Source: Symsagittifera roscoffensis (lineage: Eukaryota > Xenacoelomorpha > Acoela > Convolutidae). From it: DNA of 64,000 bases. Shown piece by piece: positions 56,265 to 64,000 of this stretch. The notes under the pieces were generated by a model. That model saw only the letters and a program-made list of their open reading frames with translations, made no database searches and had not been told where the DNA came from. Numbering within the stretch: position 1 is the stretch's first letter; the number at the start of each line of letters is the position of its first letter. Made by a program: the position numbers and the translations under genes. Location of the stretch: contig NC_087066.1 of the NCBI RefSeq assembly GCF_963678635.1, positions 56,624,312-56,688,311 on the forward strand. Reading direction: 5' to 3'.

Positions 56265-56697
56265 CAGGCGCGGATCTAGGAATTTCTCGGGGGGGGGGCG
56301 GATTTTCAAAAAACAATTGAAAATTTTGTCGACCTTTTTTATAAGGTCAACCAATATGATTTTGTGAGCTCTCCCAAAGCACTAAAAAGTCCCTTTTTAG
56401 TCCAAGTATTCTGGGTCATGGCACAATTTTGAAATAACAGGCCAAAAAAGGTGTTTTTAGGCACTTTTTGGAAAATTTTGACCGTAAAGTCGCGTTTTGC
56501 GGCGCGCTTACCCCTTTAAATTAGTATAGATTGGCGCAGAAGGCGCCTTTAGAAAAATTTTGAGGTCAGTCTGCCAAAAATGGATATCTCAAAATAGTAC
56601 AAAGGGGGGACGCTTTGGGTCGGCAGGGGATCGAATCCCAGAAGAAGGAAAAGCGTCCGCCTACCCCGCCCCCTCCCCCCCCCTAAGTCCGCTACTG
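56265..56697. mobile_element. hAT-like MITE in duplication unit B
   Basis: Copy of 54062-54492 carried by the 2.2-kb duplication. Differs mainly in G and C run lengths at the ends and a few bases inside. Confidence 0.75.
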
Positions 56698-56777
56698 ATC
56701 TAGTAAGGTTTGTCTACTTCTGATTACTACTTGTTTTCTACTTTTGTCTACAAAAAATTTAGAGTTAGTTCCACTAC

Positions 56778-56964
56778 CTGAAGAAAACAGAAATTGGCTG
56801 CTTTCCCCGTGGTAATCGGGCTCGACTGTCTCCGAGTGCTCGCTGATGATCGGATACTCCGACCACTGACTGCTTCCATCGATCCCTCCTTGGTCTATAC
56901 TACCGCTAGGTTTTTTTCTTCCTTTCGCGAACACTCTGGAGAGAAATGAACTTCTTGAATCCAT
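56778..56964 (-). CDS. exon 1B, duplicate first exon
   Basis: Same length, same ATG and same phase-1 donor (TTCTTCAG|GTAGTG) as exon 1A. Begins MDSRSSFLSRVFAKGRKKPS. Both versions are open and spliceable, so the gene could use either first exon from two promoters. If both were spliced in one transcript, the second copy would be out of place because it has no acceptor at its ATG. Confidence 0.7.
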
Positions 56965-57597
56965 CTCAATTTAAATTTTGTTTATTTCGATTAGCTAATA
57001 ATAAAAACAATAAATGTTTTGACCTTTTGAGTGCGAGGGTATGAAGTTTAGTTTTAATTAATTTCAGTGCTTGGCATATCTTAGGACAGAGGTCATAGAA
57101 GTAGTAACATTGGATCAATCTAGTCAAGATGATCTAAATAGTTCAAGAAATACTTGTTAAAGACGAAGACAAGAAAATCTAATCATTTTAAACAATTCAA
57201 CAACTACAAAGTGTTTTCAAAACACGTTTTTTGTAAAAGCTTTTCTCATTTAAAAAAAATTTATGTTTTTTCTTGCAATTCTGATACTTTTCATTAAGTT
57301 GAATTGCTTTTTGTTCACGCATGTTAATCGCGGTTTTATCGACGTTTCACTGCATTTTGTACTGGTTTGAATTATACTAAAATTATAGTACTGGTTTGAA
57401 ATGATCGATTGAAATGAAAAAAAAATATTTATCTCGTTTTTCTCATATTCAGTTAAATTTGAACAAAAAAAAAGATGCGGACAAAAAATTTGACACCAAT
57501 ATCTCATTGTTAAAACGAGTAAACAAATTTGGTTCAAAATTAAGAAGTGAGACATGGTCAGTTGTAGATATTCTTACATTAATTGACCCTGTTAAAC

Positions 57598-57908
57598 AGA
57601 GTCAGCCGATGTACGAATATCTACAATTGACCATGTTCCTTTTCTTGATTTTGAACAAAAATATTTGACCCGTTTTAAGGAGATTTTGGTTTGAAGTTTT
57701 GCTAACAGCATGCTAGTTAAAATACTTACATTTTGTCCTCATTTTTTGTCCGAAGCTCAACTGAATTTGAGTGAAAAGAGGAAAAAACTTCGTTTTATTT
57801 CTCTTCATCCGACTCTTTCAAACCAATTCTATAGAATTTTGTTCTGCACAAAATGTAGTGAAAATCTATTAACCACGATAACTTGCTTGAACAAAAAGCA
57901 ATCTGACC
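57598..57908. repeat. inverted relic of the upstream sequence, before the gap
   Basis: CAAACCAATTC...AGTGAAAATCTATTAACCACG and TTGAACAAAAAGCAAT near 57810-57905 match, in inverted orientation, the stretch at 57290-57375 (TTGCTTTTTGTTCACGCATG, TACTGGTTTGAATTATAC) and its duplicate at 55085-55190. A small inverted-repeat element is likely. Confidence 0.5.
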
Positions 57909-58108
57909 NNNNNNNNNNNNNNNNNNNNNNNNNNNNNNNNNNNNNNNNNNNNNNNNNNNNNNNNNNNNNNNNNNNNNNNNNNNNNNNNNNNNNNNNNNNN
58001 NNNNNNNNNNNNNNNNNNNNNNNNNNNNNNNNNNNNNNNNNNNNNNNNNNNNNNNNNNNNNNNNNNNNNNNNNNNNNNNNNNNNNNNNNNNNNNNNNNNN
58101 NNNNNNNN
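57909..58108. other. assembly gap of 200 N
   Basis: Exactly 200 undetermined bases, a conventional placeholder length. The true distance is unknown. A translated frame crossing it is meaningless. Confidence 0.99.
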
Positions 58109-58568
58109 CCTGCGTTCAGTTAAGTACTCATAGTTTCAAATATTTTGGAAGCGAAATTATTCATTCTAACATCAAACCATGAAGTTTCTTTAGTCAAATG
58201 GTCGGCGGCATAGTTTGCTATTGGGTGCAAAACTTCTGCAGAGAGGCGTTTAGCAGACTTATGATATACATAAAATGTCTATAGTTTTTAAAATGTCTGC
58301 TTTTGCTCATTGATAAGTTTGCGAGATAAAAACTTGTCAAATTAGGTCAATTTTAATTGATTAATATCGATTATCAACCTTTTTTGTTTGCATAGTTGTC
58401 TTCGACCTGCTTCTGAATTGTTTATTTCTTATGATCTTTGTGGACGTTGGTTTAAGTGAAAAATGATGAAATTATTTTATGCGTTTCAGTTCAATTCAAA
58501 TTTGAAGTTTTTTTTTCATTTCGTCTCCATTAGAGTTGTTTCATGATGCGTATTTTTTAAATATATCC
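58109..58568. other. AT-rich spacer without recognisable gene
   Basis: No splice-flanked coding sequence, RNA gene or repeat structure is supported between the gap and the palindrome. Confidence 0.5.
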
Positions 58569-59022
58569 ATTTTAAATATATCCAATAGTTTATTAGTTTT
58601 TTCAAATAACAAAATTTCTAAAAGTGAGATATCTTGTCACATTTTGGTTCATCAACTTTTACCACGAAACAAAAGTTTTGTAGAGATCATTTCATTTTAG
58701 TGAAAAAATTCCGCGGTAGGTGAAAAATAAATCTTTCGAATAAATAATGAAACTAAAGCAATGTCCTGATATTTTGGTGGTTCAGGACATTGCTTTAGTT
58801 TTCACTGCTAAAATATCAGGACATTGCTTTAGTTTCATTATTTTTTATTCGGAAGATTTATTTTTCCACCTACGCGGAAATTTTTCACTTAAAATGAAAT
58901 GATCTCTACAAAACTTTTGTTTCGTGGTAAAAGTTTGATGAACCAAAATGTGACAAGATATCTCACTTTTAGAAATTTTGTTATTGGAAAAAAACTAATA
59001 AACTATTGGATATATTTAAAAT
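58569..59022. repeat. 454-bp near-perfect palindrome (long hairpin)
   Basis: The left arm from ATTTTAAATATATCCAATAG to about 58760 is complemented in the right arm ending CTATTGGATATATTTAAAAT, with only small indels and a few mismatches. The centre (58745-58840) holds three alternating copies of CTAAAGCAATGTCCTGATAT and its complement, so the loop itself is repetitive. No ORF. A transcript would fold into a hairpin of about 200 bp. Confidence 0.9.
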
Positions 59023-59179
59023 AGTTCTTTATTGTGACAAAATTTTGCCAATATAAGAATTTATAATTGATTAGAATTGATTTAAAGAGTTTTTGTAGGA
59101 AAGATTATCAAATATAATTTATTGTAAGAGTCCCACAATTATTAGCGGTTTTAAATCTTTTAAACGACTAAATCTGGTA

Positions 59180-59702
59180 ATTGTTCCGACTTTCGATACG
59201 AAAGTAACGGAATATTTGTGCTCGGGGTGGGTTTTTTTTTCTTCAGACAAATTTCGACTTTTAACTAGCCACTTTTGACGGAATTTTTTTTATCATTCGA
59301 AAGGTATTGTTTTCTTGAGCTCAAATTTGAAAGATATTTTATCTGTGATCATTTTTCGTAAAGTTATGGGGGTTTAAAGGTTGCCATTTTGGCCAATTTG
59401 GGACAATTAACGCGCGATATGTTTCGCGCTATTAACGCGTAAGCCAGATTTAATCCGTCTTAGAAATCGTTCCAAATTGGTTTAACGAAGCTTATTTGCC
59501 ATAAATGATTTGTTACAAGTAGCGAAAGCTATCCTTTTGTACTTTATATGGCGTGTGGGGGGATGATTTTCATAAAAAATTTCAAATTTTAGAAAAAAAA
59601 ATTTTAATTTTGTTATATATATTTTTTTAATGATATTACTGCTCCATAAACCTAAATAGGTAGTCGAACATTCAGGGCTTCGCCCTGATACGAGCATTTT
59701 TG
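59180..59702 (+). mobile_element. hairpin-ended interspersed element, plus orientation
   Basis: A complete copy outside the satellite. It starts ATTGTTCCGACTTTCGATACGAAAGT, with ACTTTCG-ATA-CGAAAGT forming a 7-bp hairpin. It ends TCAGGGCTTCGCCCTGATACGAGCA. Includes GACAATTAACGCGCGATATG and CGCTATTAACGCGTAAGC in the middle. Confidence 0.85.
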
Positions 59703-60706
59703 TTATTATGAGTTATAATTGTGAGAAAAACAACAAATTAATTCGTTTAAATCATTATCACGCCAAAACTTGAATGTGGGCGAACAAGTTTTTAAGAAAT
59801 AGGTTGCAAATAGTGCGTGTCTTTATCGTCTGATGTTTGACTAATTTATTATTTAAACAGTCAAAATTTGTAAGTTTTTGCATTATTTGCTATTATGGAA
59901 ACTCTTAGTTGTCAAAGTTATAAAGGTATCCCCTTGAAAATACAGTTGGGGTAAACATTTTAGAGTTCGTGATTATGTTGCCGACTTTAAGCGAACAAGA
60001 TTGCGATTTTGAGCGACATACGGTGCCCCATTGCACGACCCATCTTACAAACTTTATAGAATCATCTTTAGATCTTTCAGTATTGCGCAACTTTGCGTGA
60101 CTTTGCGCAACCATACTTAATTATGCTGCAATTTTGCGCGAACCAAACCTCTGCGTGAGAATTTTTCGAGGATTTTTGGACATCATTTTTGGCACCATGG
60201 AGAAGTCTGGTTCAAAAATTTAGATTGCGGAAAGCTTAGTGTCGGCTAATGTTGTGCAACGAGGCACGTAACCATTACACTTTTCGTTTTTTCTGCTAGT
60301 GTTTTCACTATATTCAACCACTGTTAGCTGGATTTAGGACTCTGAGATTTGCTTAATGAGTTCTAACTGGTCATGGTCTTATGTTTTGAAAACCTCTGTC
60401 TTCAGTTTTTTATGTTGATGACCTTATAAAAGGGCTCCAAGACAAATTAAAAGAAAACGAGACAAAATTTTTTGGAGCAAAATGAACAGTTTGAATGTTT
60501 TTTTTTGTATCGTTCGAATGGGGGAAATGCGCTCTATTTAAAAGTGAAAACTTTTTGAGGGTGATTAATCTATATTATGTGAAACTCTTGCCAATAAACT
60601 CCGCATTGCGCTATCGCAATTGAAACCGCTGTTTGAACAGGAAATCAATATATTTTTGGAACCCATACCTTTTGATAGCTTTTTAGTAATGAATAATAAA
60701 ATCAAA
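59703..60706. other. AT-rich spacer without recognisable gene
   Basis: Only short frames (for example 59905-60114 minus) without family similarity or splice context. Confidence 0.5.
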
Positions 60707-61262
60707 ACAAGACTGCTCGTATCAGGGCGAATCCCTGAATGTTCCGACTGCCTTTTAAGGTTTATGGAGCAGTAATAACATTAAAAAATTCAATGAAACA
60801 AAACAAAATCAAAAAAAAAAATTCTAAAATTTGAGATTTTTTATGAAAATCATCCCCCCACACGCCATATAAAGTACAAAAGGATAGATTTCGCTCCTTG
60901 AAACAAATCAATTATGGCAAACAAGCTTCTTTCAACCAATTTGGAACGATTTATAAGACGGATTAAATCTCCGCTTACGCGTTAATAGCGCGAAATATAT
61001 CGCGCGTTAATTGTCCAAATTGGCCAAAATGGCAATCTTTAAACCCCCGTAACTTTACGAAAAATGATCACAGGTGAAATATCTTTTCAAATTTGAGCTC
61101 AAGACAACAATACCTTTCGAATGATGTAAAATTCCGTCAAAAATTCCGTCAGAAATTCCGTCAAAAATGGCTAGTTAAAAAGTCGAAATTTGTCTGAAGA
61201 AAAAAAACCCACCCCGAGCACAAATATTCCGTTACTTTCGTATCGAAAGTCGGAACAATAAA
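60707..61262 (-). mobile_element. hairpin-ended interspersed element, minus orientation
   Basis: AACAAGACTGCTCGTATCAGG ... GTATCGAAAGTCGGAACAATAA. A local triplication of AAATTCCGTCA near 61131-61165 is peculiar to this copy. It lies 1 kb from the plus copy at 59180, so the two form a head-to-head-like inverted pair. Confidence 0.85.
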
Positions 61263-61406
61263 AACTGAAAATAACCATGCAGCTCCATCAAACAGAAACT
61301 TTTAGACTGGAATTTATTGCTGCGATTCTCTAGTTCGTTTGTAAGTTTTCAAGTTGCACCCTATTGACATTTCAAAGCTTAATTTTAAAGAAAAAGAACT
61401 CGTTGT

Positions 61407-62020
61407 TCATTTCGGCGACAGTTTGGATAGCAAACTGTATGGATTGTATCCGAAAGCAAGATAGTCGAGTCTGTACTTCCAGATGAACTTCTTCATCAGT
61501 TTCGGATCTAACTGGAGATAGATGTCATTCATTGCTTTTCCTGTGGTGTTTTTCAAGCTTACATTCGTAGACACCTGGTCTTTTGGATCGAAAGGAATTT
61601 TCATGTGTAAACTAGTTTGACGATTGATTATTGCATCCATATCAGATATCATTGTCTCGGTTCTTCCTAGATAACTGACGTTGAGAGAACAAGGGTTGCA
61701 TAATTGATACTGTGGTTTGAAGTGGCGATCTGTGACGTCATTTTTAATCAAGTGCTCAAAATATTCAACAATGGTCCAATTTCTACCGTTGAAATAATTT
61801 TCTTTCTTAACTTTGTTGTAATATGCCGACACAGCACGCTCAAACGGATCTCTCACGAACATAAAGCCGAACCAAAACTCAGCCGCCATAAGTCTTTTGA
61901 GTTTTTTACAATTCGTTTTGGTAACTTTAGGGTCAAGAGCTGGATGCGGTATCTTAAGCCTATGAAGGACATCTGAGTCATGAAAATAAGGCCAGAAGAA
62001 AACTCCACGAGTTGAAGTAC
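61407..62020 (-). CDS. carbohydrate sulfotransferase (CHST8-14 / HNK1ST-like family), last exon
   Basis: Golgi enzymes of this family (Pfam Sulfotransfer_2) move sulfate from PAPS to sugars such as chondroitin, dermatan or HNK-1 glycans. The exon starts at acceptor ATGTTTAG|GT (62021-62022) and ends with a stop at 61407. It carries the 3'-phosphate-binding motif (FVRDPFERAVSAYYNKV), a following FKPQYQLCNPCSLNVSYLGR block typical of the family, and the conserved C-terminal KFIWKYRLDYLAFGYN. Several N-glycosylation sequons (NVS, NTT) fit a luminal domain. The 5'-PAPS-binding exon and the N-terminal membrane anchor must lie upstream (beyond 62020, possibly outside the window). Which sugar is used cannot be told. 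Confidence 0.88.
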
Positions 62021-63729
62021 CTAAACATACATGCACACATAATTGAAACTTTGTGAATTGCCATTTAATTTTTACATTCCTAAAATTTGAGTACACCAAA
62101 CAAAACCACAGCTCTAAGCTTTGAAATAGTAATTGTGTAGTTTTCTAGCAAATAGAATTTCAAACAGTAGCCGATCCATTTGGCCGCCGCTGTATGCTAA
62201 TTTTGAGAGGGAACAATGTGCCGATTGGCCTGTTTTTTTGAAAAATTTGTCTGCGGTGCAAAAAATATGTGGTCAAAATTTGGTCTTCTTGTTTCATGAC
62301 GTATGATTCATTATTATAGGCGAATGATTTATCATTGCGAATCATTATTAATTTTCATCGGATTCCGCGCACAACTACCTGTAACGTAAATTTTGTTGGC
62401 ACATCAATTTTTCGCGGATTTCACTACGAGCGAAATTAGCAAGCTGTTCTGGTTTCCGCGAATTGTTGGCGCAGAACTACATTTTGCCGCGGAGAAGTTA
62501 TACAAAAAGCTTACATAATGAGTTACCTAAGTTTACATAATAATTACATAAAAAATACGGCAACTTACGGACAATGCCATAGCAGGTGAGAAAATCGTCA
62601 GATAAATTTGTATGAACTACAGAGCCATTAACTCTAATTCATAGTATTGAAAAGAAATTTTTTTCTTGAAAAGAAATTTTTTTTTGAAAAGAAGAAGTTT
62701 AACAGCTGGAACCTGGTCCAAACTATATATTATTTTTGGTTATAAATTAGATATTTTATCCCTATAAAATATTAAAGACTAACCAATCACACTCCATCTA
62801 ACTAACAACCCATTTATTTGTAAGTGCTGAAATTACTTGTAATTTCAGCACCAGAGCATTCTGAATTTAACTTACAACTTAGTTGCCTTTTCCAAGAGAC
62901 CGACTCGTAACAAACCAGTATACTCTAGATCTATTGAGACTAAGAGATATAAGAGTAAGATTAAGATCGGTATTAGACTAAGAAGTTGCACGAATCTATC
63001 CGGCCGAAAATAAGATAGCGTGACGAGCAGACGGTGTACCCTATCTGAAATTAATCTATGAGTTAGAGATACATCCCAACTAACAGCTCATGATGGACTG
63101 TTTGGTCGTTTTTTTCTTGAAAAAAACTTAAAAATAACTTCAATTTGAGAAAACAGAAAATAATATTGGGTTGAAAGTTTGATTTAATTTATCTAATTGG
63201 AAAAACTCATCTAATACTTAAAAAAAAAACACGACAAGTTTTTTGTTTTTGCGTTGCTACTAAAGCTCGCATAAAACACTAGTTTTTCGAAATCAAAATA
63301 AAGGTCAAGTGAGTTATAAATCATGAGAAAATGTGAAATAAAAGCATGAATTTACCAATTTTTCTCGATTAAACTTTGCTTGCCAGATGCAACAACACAA
63401 TTAATTTTAGAAATAGTGAAAACGTTTTTGATAGAAATTGTTAGTTCAAAAGTGATAAATGCGATATTGCTATAACTTTCCAAAAGTTGTATTGTCAAAA
63501 ATTGTCTTATGGTGTTGATTAGTAATTAAGTAGAATTCTTCACCGAGCGGATTTTCAAATAATATAATAATTTTGGAGTATTGTTTGGCATTTGGTTGAC
63601 TAAATTTTATTTATGAGACCTTCCAAACTTTCAGAGAGATACAATTTTATAAAAATTGGGTTGTTGGTGGATTGAAAAACAACAGGCTAAAAAGCTGATT
63701 CATTATAAATAATTAAACAACCGGGTTAA
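62021..63729. other. intron or 5' region of the sulfotransferase gene, AT-rich
   Basis: No exon with a PAPS-binding signature is seen. 62229-62270 repeats a segment found at 22772-22815 (GCCTGTTTTTTTGAAAAATTT with GTCTGCGG). The rest is AT-rich with short homopolymer duplications such as the AAAAGAAATTTTTTT repeats at 62650-62690. Confidence 0.5.
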
Positions 63730-63890
63730 CAATAAATGCTTGTCATACAATTCCATACTATTTTAAAAAATGCTTATCATAAAATTCCATACAATTACTA
63801 GCATGACAAGCATTATATAAAAAAAGCATGGCAAGCATTTTTTTCCATATTGTGGAATTCTATGACAAGCATTGTTTCAATATGATACAA
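63730..63890. mobile_element. small MITE-like inverted repeats
   Basis: AATGCTTGTCATACAATTCCAT (63734) is complemented by GGAATTCTATGACAAGCATT (63854-63873). Two further half-copies (ATGCTTATCATAAAATTCCAT, GCATGACAAGCATT) lie between. Related words occur at 19550-19660. No ORF. Confidence 0.6.
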
Positions 63891-64000
63891 TATGACGTTT
63901 CATTTTATGTTTATGCGTTTTGCACTGAAGCACAACAAACGAAACCGAAAGTTTTCTCCAATGAGAAAACCAGCAGACTAAACGACACTACAGCTGCGGA

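Larger units (their letters stand above)
23426..56964 (-). other. gene span: eight-exon gene for an unrecognised multi-pass membrane protein
   Basis: Assembled by eye from exons on the minus strand whose split-codon phases all agree: exon 1 (54575-54761 or its duplicate 56778-56964), 2 (51885-52073), 3 (51634-51710), 4 (27232-27415), 5 (26649-26744), 6 (26003-26209), 7 (24312-24453), 8 (23426-23738). All junctions are GT-AG. Coding length is 1395 nt, giving 464 residues. The N-terminal third is hydrophilic and Ser/Gly/acidic. Hydrophobic segments lie in exon 4 (about residues 179-205) and exons 6-7 (about 270-325). The C-terminal exon is Gly-rich, then helical. No family was recognised. Intron 3 is 24.2 kb and filled by retrotransposons; the other visible introns are mostly 0.2-2.5 kb. 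Sequence alone cannot show expression. Confidence 0.8.
53201..57597. repeat. 2.2-kb tandem duplication carrying the first exon
   Basis: Unit A 53201-55403 and unit B 55404-about 57597, period 2203 bp (TTGTGGTACCTGATTTCGTG at 53201 and 55404). Both contain a first exon, a hAT-like MITE and several hundred bases upstream of the exon. Units differ by scattered substitutions and homopolymer changes, so the duplication is older than the 4438-bp triplication. Confidence 0.95.

Noticed and set aside
57710-58123. 137-codon plus frame ending near 58123
   Set aside because: It is open only because it crosses the 200-N gap.

Overview
The window reads as AT-rich nuclear DNA of a metazoan, most likely a marine invertebrate. 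The reasons are short exons bounded by GT-AG introns, a clear SMIM14-type exon (a metazoan membrane protein), a carbohydrate sulfotransferase exon, a BEL/Pao LTR retrotransposon, an APE-type non-LTR retrotransposon with a 2A-like peptide, and many MITE/SINE-like repeats. The species cannot be fixed from sequence alone. There is one 200-N assembly gap (57909-58108). No rRNA, functional tRNA, CRISPR array or bacterial operon is seen.

Layout. 1-8812: a tandem array of a 2.6-kb unit (three near-identical copies plus a diverged partial fourth), each carrying a recurrent ~540-bp hairpin-ended element. 8.8-11 kb: a tRNA-derived SINE-like head, AT-rich spacer and another hairpin-ended element. 11.67 kb: SMIM14-like exon, + strand. 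12-23.4 kb: mostly spacer with duplicated hAT-like MITEs, other interspersed repeats, one candidate + strand exon (15.5 kb) and one candidate terminal exon on the - strand (20.2 kb).

23.4-57 kb: a - strand gene that I could assemble into eight exons whose splice phases all agree. It encodes an unrecognised multi-pass membrane protein of about 464 residues. Its first exon exists twice, in a 2.2-kb tandem duplication (53.2-57.6 kb). Its third intron has grown to about 24 kb. That intron holds a BEL/Pao element in the same orientation as the gene (27862-41806, 451-bp LTRs, 5-bp target duplication). A 2A/PHD-finger LINE has inserted into the BEL protease region (32151-36500, 12-13 bp target duplication). 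After the BEL insertion, a 4438-bp segment (gag N-terminus, leader ORF, 5' LTR and host flank) became a tandem triplication reaching 51.45 kb.

58.5-64 kb: a ~454-bp near-perfect palindrome, two more hairpin-ended elements in opposite orientations, the last exon of a Golgi-type carbohydrate sulfotransferase (- strand, 61407-62020), and AT-rich sequence with a small MITE.

Order of events that can be read: BEL insertion, LINE insertion into BEL, and triplication of the BEL 5' end. The LTRs differ at about two visible sites, so the BEL insertion is young. The nonsense codon in the first gag copy is absent from the other two copies. No functional pathway links the three host genes.
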